Source: Solea solea
Lineage: Eukaryota > Chordata > Actinopteri > Pleuronectiformes > Soleidae
DNA: 64,000 nt
NCBI RefSeq assembly: GCF_958295425.1
Contig: NC_081149.1
Location: 1,820,001 to 1,884,000 of the forward strand
Direction: 5' to 3'
In this document: positions 44,923-56,495 of the stretch, one piece after another
How the letters are laid out: each line of letters opens with the position of its first letter
Numbering within the stretch: the stretch's first letter is position 1
Notes under the pieces: generated by a model
Databases searched by the model: none
Seen by the model: only the letters and a program-made list of their open reading frames with translations
What the model was told of the DNA's origin: nothing
Program-made: the position numbers and the translations under genes

Positions 44923-46302
44923 GGTCAGGTCCTGTGTAGTATAATTTTTCCTCCGAAGAACTGAAGTATTGCCTTTATATCCTGGAATCCTCCTTGACTT
45001 TGTTTGTCCTTGGCCACAAATTGAATGTTTCAGGAGAGACTGTGAATGTGGCAGGAGGGACAGGGAGAGGTTCACACTCCTGGCTTCACTTCAAAGGCTG
45101 GTGATAAGACGGGTGGTGATGGGGGACAGGCAGCCTTGCTGCAGTCACCAAACACCTGAGATTGAAAGAGATGGGGGGAGGAAAACATGAGTCAGCGTTT
45201 CAGTCTGTCAGGAGAGTGCAACTGTAATCTGTAGTAATGAAAAATCTCTGTCATTCACATAGACAGACATGTTAATTATATGCATCAGTACAATAGTACA
45301 GCATTTCAAAACACCTTTAAACACTTTTAATGTTTTACTTTACTTTTTAATGTTTTATACAATTTGCAACTAATTACTTTTTTGTTATGAGGATGAAAGT
45401 CAATTATTCTCTAGATTCATTGATCCTTAAAATGTCAATTACCGGGGACATATCTAAAATCTCAATATTTAAGGGAGTTGTCTGGTGTATTTAGCTGCAT
45501 CACAACCCTGCCGCTGGGGACCATAGGTGGAAAAGGGGCTATAGTTTCTGGCCATACACTGTAAAAAGAAAATGGTTGACCGACTTTAAAAATGAGGTAT
45601 ATTCAAGCTACATTTACCACGTATTAAGAAGTAGTAATATTCTTAAGTTTGTCAAGAAACCTCTACAGTTCCTTCAGCTTACCCTCAACAACATCTCTCA
45701 ACATGATCATTGATAAGAACATGTTGTTTACAGCATCACTGTGAGAGGAAACACTGATACACACAAACTGCATTCTCAGCAGGGTTATAAAGGTTCTTTT
45801 TTTCAATACAATAAGAGAGGTGCAATAATAATCTAAAACTCTTCTGTAAAATATGTTCAAGAACTCCACTACTTTGTGAATCTGTAAACGTCTGGAGAGC
45901 TTTTGTTCTTGACTGCACAGTGTGTGTGTGTGTGCGCGCGCGTGTGTGCGTGTGTGTGTGTCGCTGCACAGAACTGGAAAATCAAGGCTCAAAGAAACAC
46001 TCACACAACACTGAGTCTTCTGCTAAGGCTAGTTTACCAAGTCCGGTCATGTTTGTTGTAGCGCAGTAAAAACACAATAACCGGTCAGTAATAATAACAC
46101 TAAACCTTTTGATTGTTTTCCTGTTAAGTTATTTCGTTAAAAAGTTGAACATTTTGATGCTAAATTACGAATATAGTCCTTCTCTTTGATCGTCCGCCCG
46201 GCGGAGGAACCCTCTCTGAAGTCGCGAGCGTCTCCGCGCGACAAAGTCACAACACTCCGGTTTTAAAAGCACTTTAAAGTCCAAATTGTTCACAAAACTC
46301 AC

Positions 46303-46560
46303 CTGCCAGCAGCGCAGTGCTCCCCACAGTTCCCAACATCGTTCAACTGCGAATAAATGTCAGTAACCAAAATAGATATCCAAGGATTAGCGTGAAAATA
46401 ATCCCGACCGGTTTGATTTAGGCTGCACGGAGCTCAGCGGAGATTACAGGCGTCAGGAGAGCCGACCGAGGCACACTGGAGCGAGGGAAGAGAGAGATCC
46501 GGGGAAAAGCACTCCCAACCCCCGCTGCTGACGTAACACGGCCGCGAGGGAGGGACCGTG
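46303..46560 (-). promoter_or_regulatory. arl4d: arl4d non-coding first exon and GC-rich promoter (inferred)
   Basis: A donor CTGGCAG then GTGAGT ends a probable 5' UTR exon at 46303. It would join the acceptor at 44931, giving a 1.37-kb first intron. Upstream sequence to about 46560, and the intron start down to 46190, is GC- and CpG-rich compared with its surroundings, as in CpG-island promoters. The transcription start cannot be fixed from sequence. Confidence 0.5.
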
Positions 46561-46599
46561 TAGAGGGAGATCCTGCTGGAAAATAAGATGGGGGAGCAG

Positions 46600-49092
46600 C
46601 GACCCCTGTGGGTCATTGTCAGTAGCACTATTGTTCATCTATCTCTGTTGTTTTTTAGTTGGTATCCCATCAAGCATGTGTCTTCTTTAACTTTAATTTC
46701 CTTCTTTAAGCTGACAGAGTATAACTTCTTGTCTGAAACTGATGATTCACCATGATCGCTGTTGCTTACTGTTGTTTTTGGGTTCAGTTGAATGTTTGCA
46801 TGCAATAGCGATTCAACGTCCAAGCCCATTATTTGGATGTATAATTAGTCGACTTTGAGACATTTGATCTGGTACAAATTCAGTTGGACTAACGTGTTTA
46901 AATCTATTTTAAAAATCCAGTTTTAGTCAAACTAGTTCAATAATTCTATCTTCTAACACAATGTTAACGTACTGACTGTCATGTTTGTTTGCTGACTGCT
47001 AACATTTTGATTTATGAGTCTGAATGTCATTCTTCTTTTTGTTTCATAATTCATGAACATGAACAGTGAATTTTCTTAAATGTTTTTGAGTGACAGTGAC
47101 TGAAAGCTGTGTTTGTGTGTATTCTTGTGTCATTGCTTTTAGATTTGTCTAGTTTTGAATGAAAATCCTTTTGTACGGACTTTTATAGCATGTTTTATAA
47201 CCATGGTCACATACATTAAACACATTAAAGTACCAGATTGTAATATTTAGGTGACGTTATTTTCATTTGGCAGAAGTTGAAGATAAAATAATGACACTTA
47301 ATTCATACAATCATCTGATTGTATGAATCGTTGTTTTTCATTATCCCCAAATGAGTTATGAGGTGCCCGGTCAACTCTATGTTAAACTGAGAGGCATAGT
47401 TTGTAAAAATGTGTTTCAGAATGGTGAGGAGGTGAAAATGTTCTGAGGGTGGAGTTTGCATCGTCGGCACCTCTGACCACAGAGAAAGCACATGCCTCAG
47501 TATCCTGGTTTCTGTCAGAGTGCACACATTCACACCTGACTCTGAAACCAGGATGTTTACAAGTGCACAGTTTGACCAGGATCCTCCACATACCTGTTCA
47601 CAACCACGATACCATTTGTTAAATAGGTCAGCGATGACAAGATTCCAGCCTTGAACAGAGTGTGGTGTTTTCTCTCCATACACATAACACATGTGATAGA
47701 GAGGCAGAGGTTCACAAACACTGGGTCACGGGAGATTTTTTTGGGTCCCCAAACACATTTTTCCAAACCTTTTAATGAACATTTATGTGAATATGCTTTA
47801 AATAATTTACCAGACAAGAAATGATTTGTTTACCAATTCAGAATGATATTAGGTTTTACAGATTTGGCTGTAAATGAGTTACTGATTTACAGCCAAATGA
47901 TTAGTTGTGTGTGTGGAGCATGCACAGTTTGTCTTGAAGCATTACAGGGCATTATTTTGAACTTAACAAAAATCCTTTATAATAATTTGACTGTTTTATG
48001 GACTGGAGATGTGATCAATGATCCCTCTGTCGTTTCCACAACTTCAGCATTTTGTTTTCAAAAACTTCAGAGTTTGTTTGAGCAAGAGACAACACAAGAG
48101 TTAAAGGAAACTTCACCGATCTGCATTTAGCTTTGTATTTTTGAAAGACTGTGCCTCCCAGGTCCCGCCCCCCTACGAGCGGGTCTAAAAAGTGCAGAAT
48201 TAGCGTTATAGTTTCAAGCCTCGGACCAAGTAATAAAGTTAAACATGGTAAAATGATTATAAAAAAGTAGAAAGATTGAAGACTTAAACAAGTAAACATT
48301 AAAATATAGGATTTAGGTTAATTAATCAGACTTTTTTCTTGTGATCATGCAAAACAATACTGAGAAAATGCAGCTAACTGCAATTATTGGTATATACCAA
48401 TAATTCAAATGAACAATTAAGTTATTGTTCATAAATTACTAAATAATTAAATTTGCAGGTTAATGTGTCACGCATCAGAAAAAATAGCTGTTTTTGAATA
48501 ATGTAAGCAAAAAAAAGTTCTTCAAACTTCTAACTTTTATTCTGCTTCTCCACCTGCAACACTTACTGAGTCTCATGTGGAGAAGCCTCACAGTGGAAGT
48601 GGCTGTGACGCCCCCTGCTGGTTGCACTAAAACACTAACACTTCATTGTGAGGAAATGCATCCAACTTCGACAAACTGATAAGTAAAGAAAGTTTCAGTA
48701 GAAATGAAACAAAAACACTGGTGACCTTACATCTTATCTTACTACTGTAGATTAAACTATGCTGAATAATTCATTTCAGATTACAGTTAAGTTAATTCTG
48801 ATGTATTTTGAACCTATGATGGTTGTAATTCATTTGATGTTCCTTAGGATGGTAGTACTTTGTTGATGGTGTTTGAATTAGACCTTGTTTATTTATTGTT
48901 TTGTTTTACTTGAAGTTTTCCTTCTGGTTGATTTTGCCATGAAAACAATACTCATGTATTCCACATACTCATCTCTAACTTTCATATACTCATGTCTATT
49001 TATTCATATGTAAGTTCATGAATCCCTGCATCCGTATGCTAATACAAATGTTCTTGCTGGAAAATGTCTACCTTGATGTCCCTGTACCCAGG
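46600..49092. other. intergenic stretch with three perfect palindromes
   Basis: No exon or named repeat. Perfect inverted repeats lie at 47301-47328 (13-bp arms, 2-base loop), 47862-47898 (14-bp arms, 9-base loop) and 48382-48405 (12-bp arms, no loop). Confidence 0.55.
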
Positions 49093-50048
49093 CAGGGGCG
49101 GTCCTAGACCAGAGCTTGATTGATGGGGCCCCTTCCCCACGAGAAAATAACTCATGTCCAAAGAATTGCACATTTATTCAAACAATTATAATACAAACAA
49201 TATAACAATATGTCAGTCATCAGTCATCATCTACCGCTTTATCCTCTGACAGAGGGTCACGGGGGGTGCTGTGCCAATCTCAGCTACATCGGGCGATAGG
49301 CGGGGTACACCCTGGACAGTTCGCCAGTCCATCGCAGGGCCACACACAGATAGAGACAAACAACCATTCACTCTCACACTCACTCCTATGGTCAATTTGG
49401 AGTGTCCAATTTACCTATCCCCACATTGCATGTTTTTGGACTGTGGGAGGAAGCCGGAGAACCCGGAGAGAACCCACGCACACACGGGGAGAACATGCAA
49501 ACTCCATGCAGAAAGGCCCTTGTTCCAACCGGGGCTCGAACCCGGGTCTTCTCGCTGCAAGGCGAGAGTGCTAACCACTACACCACCTAGTGGCCCCATA
49601 ACAATATGTGCAAAAGAATAAACCTGTTCAATAATAAATATGCAAAAAACGTTTAACTTTAGTAGTGCAACGCCTGAGAACAAAAAGTGCACACTAAAGA
49701 ATCAAGACAAAAAATTAAACTAACAATAAAACATTGTGTGCAAAATTAAATATTGTAAAATAAGATTCATATAACCTATTAATCAAAATATAATATACAA
49801 AATAAACAAATAAGGTTCAAATTCATCCCAAGTGAATAGAATAATATATTCTACTACACACACAATATCACACTTCATTTACATGCCACCTTTCTGCCTT
49901 CCTTGCTGCAAAGTCATCTATAACCTCCTGAGGTTAGAATTGTCATTTATAAGTTTAATTTATTTTGATGTCAACGTATTGTTGTAGATCCTCACTAGAT
50001 GGCGCCCTAGGCAAGCACTTATGTCGCCTGTAGGAAGGACCGCCACTG
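49093..50048. mobile_element. non-autonomous hAT element with 8-bp target duplication
   Basis: The ends are CAGGGGCGGTCCTAGAC on the left and, inverted, CAGTGGCGGTCCTTCC on the right. Both sides are flanked by the identical octamer TACCCAGG (49085-49092 and 50049-50056), the duplication size made by hAT transposases. The 956-bp element encodes no transposase. It carries a complete SINE at 49214-49597. Confidence 0.9.
49214..49597 (-). mobile_element. complete tRNA-derived SINE with 12-bp target duplication
   Basis: The best preserved copy of the family in the window. On the minus strand the head reads GGTGTAGTGGTTAGCACTCT (A box) and then ACCCGGGTTCGAGCCCCGG (B box). A body with GGTTCTCTCCGGGTTCTCCG and GTCCAGGGTGTACCCCGCC follows, and the tail ends in GGATAAAGCGGTAGATGATG. 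ATAACAATATGT flanks both sides (49202-49213 and 49598-49609), so it jumped into the hAT element. Confidence 0.88.
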
Positions 50049-50159
50049 TACCCAGGTGTAGCTGAGTAGGTTCCTCCGCCAACACCTTACCTGGAGCTGT
50101 GAGCGGGGTGACCGGGCAATGATTGCGAGGCGGGGCAGCGTACAAATACCCCCAGGTTG

Positions 50160-50293
50160 AATTTTTGCCTAGGGCCCAAGAAACTGGACATTTTTGTCAA
50201 TAATCGTCAAGCACAGGTGACTCTGGTGTGGTGGGAGGGATGGCCTCCAAATCAAATTCTGCTTAGAGCCCCCTAAAGGCTCAGGCCGGCACT
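50160..50293 (-). mobile_element. hAT-like terminal fragment
   Basis: The minus strand begins CAGTGCCGGCCTGAGCCTTT then AGGGGGCTCTAAGCAGAATT, a form typical of another hAT terminus. The other end was not found. Confidence 0.45.
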
Positions 50294-50832
50294 GGCCCAT
50301 AGTGGTTGATAGAGCACCGCCCTCCTTAAGCCACACGAAAAAAGAGAAATAATAGTTGTTTTGCCGGTTTAAGTTTTAATAATAATGTCCAATCAGCAGC
50401 CCGAATGTCGCTGTGACATTCAGCATCCTGAGTTTCACCCCCCCCCCAAAAAAACAAAACAGTAGCCCCTGAACACTTGTGAACACTTGGACATATTCTT
50501 TGTTGTGTACGCAGATGGAATGTCACTGTGCAGTGTTTGACTTTTTGGAAACATTGGATATTTTAATTGTTTGTTTTCTTCATTTATTAAATATTAGATC
50601 ACGTGCGTAAAACAGTCCAATAAAATAGGCTTTGGAGGGAGCAGATTTTGGGAGGAAAAAACAACACTCCAGGCAAGGCGGAGGATTAGGAGATCCAGAG
50701 AGAAGGAAAAAGGAGGGGTTTGTTGAGGGAGCAACTCTGCTCTCCAAAATCGCCTGACCGCGCACTCTGAGCCGGACGCATCCTCTGCGCGCTCTCTGTC
50801 TCCAAGCTCGTGTGTAAAGACAAAGCTGAAAA

Positions 50833-52390
50833 ATGAACTCTGCAGTGAAGTGGTTGCTTATCCTCTTCGCTCTCGTTTCCATCATTCTCAACATCATCCT
50901 GATCAGCATTTACTCCAACACGGCGCCCAAATGTTCCGCGCAGCGCGTGCACCCGCTGCGAGGCAAGCACGACGAGCGCAGTCTCGTATTTGCGGACCTC
51001 ACACAGGAGGAGTACGCGCAGGTCCAGCGGTACATGCTCCAGCAGAAGGACCTGGACATCTCCACCCAGCAGGTCACTGAGCCGGGGGCAAACTTCTTGT
51101 TCTTAATCGACCTCTCTCTGCCCAAAAAAGCGGACGCGCTGGCTTATTTGGACGGCAAAGGTCCTCAGCCGGTGAGGGAGGCGACGGTGGTGGTCTTCCA
51201 TGGCGCACGGGGCTACATCAAGGAGTACGTGGTGTGGCCTCTTCCCAACCCGAAACACCACAGAGATGTGACCACTGAGAGGTACAAGAGGGAGCTGCCC
51301 ATCAATGCGCGCACGGTCACCGTGGGAGAATACGTCCTGCTCTCTGGGTTCATTAATAACAAAGTGTTCTCCAAACTCAGCAAGCTCTTGAAAGAGAGCT
51401 TCGACGTTAACGAGGGCGAGACGCTGTATACTTTTGAGCAGGTGCCGCGCGGACTCAGATCTGGACACAGGACGTCGTGGCTGAACTGTTTAAAGGACGT
51501 GAGCGGCGTGTACGTCAACCCCGTGGGTTTGGACCTGCTCATCAACCACGAGAGCGTTAATGCATCCCACTGGAAAGTCGAGCGGTTGTTTTATAACGGC
51601 CAATACTTTGACAGTGTGGAAGAGCTGAAGCGGAAATATGACGCTGGGACTATAAAGAAAATAGTCTATAAGGACTCTCCAAACCACGCCTCCCTGAAAA
51701 CCAGGACCAAGCCGCTGCAAATGGGTCCGCAGCTGTTTTACGCAGAGGGGAAGCGCTACAGCATCAGCCACAACCACGTCCTCTACCTGGACTGGAGCTT
51801 CGCTTTCGGGCTCAGCTCTCTCACGGGCATGAGGGTGTTTGATGTGCGCTTCAGTGGAGAGAGAATAGTCTACGAGCTGAGCGTGCAGGAGGCCACGTCT
51901 GTCTATGGTTCTGCGACACCAGGCATGATGATCACAAAGTTTGTGGACTCCAACTTCGGAATAGGACGCTTTGCGCACGAGCTGGTTCGTGGCGTGGATT
52001 GCCCCTCGGCAGCCACGTATGTGGACACATATCGCTACATAGATGTGCCAGTTCCGGTCCGATACAGGAACTCCATCTGCGTATTTGAGCACAACATGGG
52101 TCAGCCCCTGCGGAGGCACTTCTCGGATTTCTCGCACCACAGTTACGGAGGCATGGCTAACAGCGCGCTGGTGATGAGAACCATCACAGCCATTGCGAAC
52201 TATGACTACATGTGGGACTTTGTCTTCTACCAGAATGGAGCAGTGGAGGCGAAGGTGCACGCGACCGGCTTCATCGCTTCTTCTTATCTGGTGGACGGCA
52301 GTCTGAGATACGGACACCAGGTAGCAGAAAATGTCCTGGGAAACATCCACACACACTTCGTCAACTTCAAAGTGGACCTGGATGTCACGG
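50833..52390 (+). CDS. aoc2/3-like: membrane primary amine oxidase (AOC2/AOC3 type), coding exon 1
   Basis: Copper and topaquinone amine oxidase: it converts primary amines to aldehydes with release of peroxide and ammonia, at the cell surface when membrane-anchored. The start MNSAVKWLLILFALVSIILN gives a hydrophobic segment (about 6-27) fitting a type II membrane anchor like human AOC3 (VAP-1). Visible residues: the catalytic-base Asp372 in VDSNFGIG, Tyr457 in ANYDYMWD (the Tyr that becomes topaquinone) and copper ligands His506 and His508 in IHTHF. The 372-457 and 457-506 spacings equal those I recall for human AOC3 (386, 471, 520). The exon ends at 52390 before GTGAGT. The open frame beyond is intron. 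Confidence 0.95.
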
Positions 52391-52810
52391 GTGAGTGGCA
52401 GAACGCAGGTGCGGCACAAGCCTTTTTAGGGCCCAAAGCACAAACTCATAGTTTGGACCTGGTACTCCTAGTGACGCATCAGATTCATGCCCACATCCAC
52501 ACACGACTGCCCCACAGTCTGTGTTATCTTCATTTAGTAATAATATACAATATAAAATAATATTCATGGCTGAAAGTCGTGAGGCTGAAATAAGTGTGGT
52601 CGAAATTTATGTAAAACTGCTCATGTGGAGTGAAAACAAATGGGTTGTGTTGACTTCTGTGTGAGCAGCCTGAATAAACACACATGACATCTATATCTAT
52701 ATTTGATTGTTTATTATGTTTTTTTTGTCTTTACTCTCAGAGTGAGCGTTTTTATGTGTCCAGCTGGTGCCCAGTGACTTTTTTTTATATATGTTTTGTT
52801 TCCTTTGCAG

Positions 52811-52929
52811 GAGTGAAGAATGTATTCCAGACCAAAGACATGCAGTTTGTGAACATGTCACTGCCATGGCGTCCGGATCGTTACGCCATGATCCCAGAGC
52901 TGGTGGAAAAACAACTGAAAACAGAGAAG
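52811..52929 (+). CDS. aoc2/3-like: membrane primary amine oxidase, coding exon 2
   Basis: Follows a TCCTTTGCAG acceptor, completes the split Gly codon and reads VKNVFQTKDMQFVNMSLPWR to LKTEK before a GTCTTT donor. This aligns with the part of AOC proteins after the first copper ligands. Confidence 0.9.
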
Positions 52930-54277
52930 GTCTTTGTCTTTTGTTTCTCTACCTCTGATGTTCCTGTCATTGTGATCCAGAGATCAGTTAAAAAGATGCA
53001 AAAACCCAGAAAACATTGAGTCCAAACACAACCCGTGAAACTGTAGTTCAACAATTCACATATTTTTTAACTGATTCTAATGATTCAGTTACACTGAAAA
53101 CAACTAGTTTGTGTCGCTTATAAAACGTCACAGCTGCGCTATGATGACCCCGCCCACATTTAGGAGGTGCTATGAAGTAGTGGAAAATGACGATACCAGA
53201 CCGAGTAGAGCTGAGTAGTTACTACTGTATAATGGAAACGTGCAGTTAGAGTCTAAGATATATGCTGCGTTCATTTCCATCAGAACTCGGACGTCAGAGC
53301 TGGGAGTGATGTCACCCAGCTGTGATGTTAGCAGCTGATAACAACATTGTACATATTATTTTGTGCATCTAAAATATGAACAGTACTATGTGAATGAGTT
53401 ATTTACAAGCTAAGTGCTACTCGTGTTTGTATGGTGGCAGCCATCTTGGTATCCCATCAGGCTCGGTGAGTTCATGACAGATTCACTACAGATGGACACA
53501 TCGATAGAGGTGCATTCAGTGAACCTCGTACATTTCAACACTTACCACACAGAAACTCCAGCCTTTTGCAAACACATTAAAGGAACCTCACTTCTGCACA
53601 CACACACACACACACACATTGTCTTTTCACTAAGCGTGTTTTGTGGACACATTCAAGGAACATTGTGAATGTGATCATTTCTGTAAACACTGATGCAGTC
53701 CACTAAACAAAGGCCTGCACTTCCTCAACCAGAGTCATTCTAAGAGGCTGATCACACACAAAACACTCACCATGTGTGTGTACATCCTGTCCTTCACCAG
53801 CTGACTGGTCTGGAGTGGACAAAGACCAGTTTGACCTACTTGTTTGGTCCAAATATGAAAAAACCTGCTGTTAGCGCTGGCTGCATTCAGAAAATCTAAA
53901 TTATTTTCATATGGGTGAAATATGGACATTTATTTTCTCTTGTTTGAGCTGATGAAGGATCTTTTTTCTCTATTGAAAAAGAAAACCAGTGCCGAGAGTC
54001 GTGCTTGTCTTTGATTTTTGATCTTTGAGGAATCTTTGATTTTAGATCTTTGTGGAATCTTTGATTTGAGATTATGCACAAACTAGAAACATACAGCACC
54101 ATATCTGCATCACGACTGTTTGTGCATGTGTCTCTAATGTAGTGGATCTTTTTCTGTGCACATGTCACTACTGCAATAATATTCATGTACAGTATATGGT
54201 TCATGTTAGAGCCAAAGAAAGAGCCCGACTCTTGAATCCTGAGCGTACGCCTGCTCTCCACTGTGACACTTCCACAG
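52930..54277. other. amine oxidase intron 2 with MITE fragment
   Basis: At about 53105-53245 a MITE-like segment includes GATGACCCCGCCCACATTTA and GACCGAGTAGAGCTGAGTAG, a motif set I recognise from fish repeats. A (CA)n tract is at 53599-53618. Confidence 0.5.
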
Positions 54278-54444
54278 GAGGCCGCCCTGCGTCACCACAC
54301 TAAGACTCCTCGCTACCTCCACATCGCCAGCAACAAGACCAACCGCTGGGGTCACCAGAGTTCCTACAGGCTGCAGGTGTACACCTTTGCAGGGGACAAC
54401 CTCCCAGAGAGTGAAGCTGAGGAGAAGGCCATGTCCTGGGCCAG
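54278..54444 (+). CDS. aoc2/3-like: membrane primary amine oxidase, coding exon 3
   Basis: After the acceptor TTCCACAG it reads EAALRHHTKTPRYLHIASNK, TNRWGHQSSYRLQVYTFAGD and ends EKAMSWAR, with the Arg codon split by the intron (AG then GTGAGA). It matches the RYLYLASNHSNKWGH region of human AOC3. Confidence 0.93.
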
Positions 54445-54552
54445 GTGAGACATCAGCACAGTGCTTACATTCAAGAAAGAACACAATCTCAAGGTTGAAA
54501 GAGTTAAACTGAATGTTACCATTGAACTGTCATTCATCTCACTATCCAGTGA

Positions 54553-54606
54553 AACAGTGGGTAGCCTTGTTGCCTCACAGCAGGAAGGTTACCGGTTTGA
54601 ATCCTA
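54553..54606 (+). mobile_element. SINE head fragment in amine oxidase intron 3
   Basis: CAGTGGGTAGCCTTGTTGCC then ACCGGTTTGAATCC: A-box-like and B-box-like motifs of the tRNA-derived SINE family seen elsewhere in the window. A (TG)n tract follows at 54856-54885. Confidence 0.55.
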
Positions 54607-54852
54607 CATTAATCATTTACATGAGTAACTGTGCTGTTATAGCTGTAACCATAACAACATTCACTCTGATATATTAAGATGTTACTGAGATAAACTTTCT
54701 TAGAAATCCGATCATGACGTCATCAGTGTGTAGATTTTTTCCAAACTCGGGTAACAATAATAACGCACATAAAATAAAGGCCTAATTAAAACATGTGAGC
54801 AAACATTAGTGGGCGTCACCCAAGCACTGCTTTGTGTATATGTGTATGTGTA

Positions 54853-54887
<35 letters not shown>

Positions 54888-55037
54888 CAGTCAACCAAAG
54901 GCATGCAAATAAATCTAAAAGACACACAAAGTGTGAACATCGCTGAAGCCATTAGTGCAACAGAGCCAGGAGGATTGTGGGTAGTGTGCACTTGTCCTGT
55001 CATAACCAGTATTGGAACCTTGTCTGTCTTGCTCCAG

Positions 55038-55170
55038 GTATAAAGTTGCTATCACTAAACATAAGGACTCAGAACAGACCAGCAGTAGTGTGTACAATCA
55101 GAACGACATGTGGAATCCTGCTGTCGACTTCAGCAAGTACATGGAGGACGACGAGAGCATTGAGAATGAG
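55038..55170 (+). CDS. aoc2/3-like: membrane primary amine oxidase, coding exon 4
   Basis: Begins with the last base of the split Arg codon after GCTCCAG and reads [38 protein letters not shown] and ESIENE. The donor is the first GT of a TG repeat, so the 103-bp intron is partly microsatellite. Confidence 0.92.
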
Positions 55171-55273
55171 GTGTGTGTGTGCGTGTGTGTGTGCGTCCAG
55201 ATGCATCTACTGCAACAATAACAAACCAGTTTACATCAGAACTAACTTGTGTGGTGTGTGTGTGTGTCTGCAG

Positions 55274-55564
55274 GACCTGGTGGCCTGGGTGACTGCTGGG
55301 TTCCTCCACATCCCACATGCTGAGGACATCCCAAATACTGTAACCGTGGGTAACGGGGGCGGGGTCCTGCTGCGGCCCCACAACTACTTTGACGAGGATC
55401 CGTCAGTCAATTCTCCCGATGCGGTGTATTTCAGTGCAGGTGATGAGGACAGCTGTGAGAACAACAGGATGGCCTGCCTTGCTCAAGAGACCTGCAGCCC
55501 TGTGCTGGAGCCGTACACTTATCACGGCTTTGAGGGAGTCGTGAAGTTTGAGGACTGGCAATGA
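55274..55564 (+). CDS. aoc2/3-like: membrane primary amine oxidase, coding exon 5 (C-terminus)
   Basis: After GTCTGCAG it reads [20 protein letters not shown] with the third copper ligand (His671 in LHIPHAED), then [40 protein letters not shown] and a Cys-bearing tail, stopping at TGA 55562-55564. The joined protein is 755 residues against about 763 for human AOC3. All junction phases agree and no disabling change is seen. Confidence 0.95.
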   Translation, partial: DLVAWVTAGFLHIPHAEDIPNTVTVGNGGGVLLRPHNYFDEDPSVNSPDAVYFSAGDEDSCENNRMACLAQETCSPVLEPYTYHGFEGVVKFEDWQ

Positions 55565-55894
55565 TTCACTGATCACTGCTGGGTATTTGCTTTTAACACC
55601 TGAGGATTTCACAGATGGACATCAGTATACACTGTCCTCATATCAGTAAGGTTTGGTCAGCTGTGTCTTATTTTGGATTGATTCTAAATTGAGAAGATTG
55701 ATACCATTTTAATGGTCCATGAAGTAGCAGAGCCAGCATTGAGGGATCCGTTTATCTTTGAAGGAAAAATGTGTCGCGTCGATTCATGTTCAGAAGCTGA
55801 TGACACGAATGAAGACAAATGAAGAATAATGAGATCCTTTCTTGTATGAAAATGCCACCGTCAGCAGGGAGGTGCTTGGTTTGTTCCAGTCTGC

Positions 55895-55950
55895 AGTCTC
55901 ACTATTAGATGTCACTAATTCTTACACACTGGACCTTTAAATAAAACATT
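55895..55950 (+). promoter_or_regulatory. amine oxidase poly(A) signal at the end of a repeat-like motif
   Basis: AATAAA at 55940-55945, about 375 bp after the stop, directly follows TGTCACTAATTCTTACACAC then TGGACCTTT, a motif frequent in fish 3' UTRs and probably repeat-derived. Confidence 0.55.
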
Positions 55951-56036
55951 TGTTTTCTTTTTCTGAGCTCTTCTCAGGCTTTTTGACAATCATGAACGTT
56001 CCACTTTTTTAAAGTGGAACATTTTCTCATAAATAT

Positions 56037-56490
56037 TGTAATGTCCATGTCATTTTATTGTGAAATTCCCTCTTATTTTGAAGTCTTTTTCGTCCCTTGT
56101 CTGTGTGCACTTTACTTTTCCCCTCTGTGATCACCTGTGTCTTATTCGTCTCTCCCTAATCCCTCAGCATATATAACCCCCTCCCTCTTCCTTTGTCTGA
56201 TCGTGAGTTTGTTTGTTTGTCTTTGTCTTCCGTCGTCAGTGTGACATGCACCGAGCTGTTCTCTCACCGTCCAATGGGATTTATTCTGTGGATTTTTTGC
56301 ACCTCTGTGCTTCGGTGGATTACTCTCTGTGTTTGCCTGTTTTTTTGTGTGACTCTGTCTTGACTGTGGATCTCGCTGCCATCTATTTGAGGATCCTCGG
56401 GTTTTGTACCTTTGCCTCTGTTTTTGACTTTGCAAATAAACTTTGTTTCTTACCTCCGCTCTGCATCTGGGTCCAGTCCTGTGCGTCACA
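56037..56490 (+). mobile_element. solo LTR with 5-bp target duplication
   Basis: A 454-bp unit starts TGTAATGTCCATGTC and ends CTGTGCGTCACA, flanked by AATAT on both sides (56032-56036 and 56491-56495). Inside are a TATA-like CATATATAACC near 56169 and AATAAA near 56437, in the order expected of an LTR. No internal retroelement sequence is adjacent, so it is a solo LTR left by recombination. Family not assigned. Confidence 0.82.
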
Positions 56491-56495
56491 AATAT

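Noticed and set aside
44923..45075. Upstream extension of the arl4d frame ([20 protein letters not shown])
   Set aside because: ARL4 proteins start with MGN for myristoylation, the downstream ATG has a strong context, and an acceptor lies nine bases before it.
47303..47692. 129-codon minus-strand frame
   Set aside because: No recognisable domain, splice sites or homologous wording; kept as non-coding.
51490..52419. 309-codon minus-strand frame opposite the amine oxidase exon
   Set aside because: An antisense shadow of a GC-rich coding exon with no family resemblance.
52391..52560. Read-through of amine oxidase exon 1
   Set aside because: The sequence leaves the AOC family exactly at GTGAGT, and the family sequence resumes at 52811.
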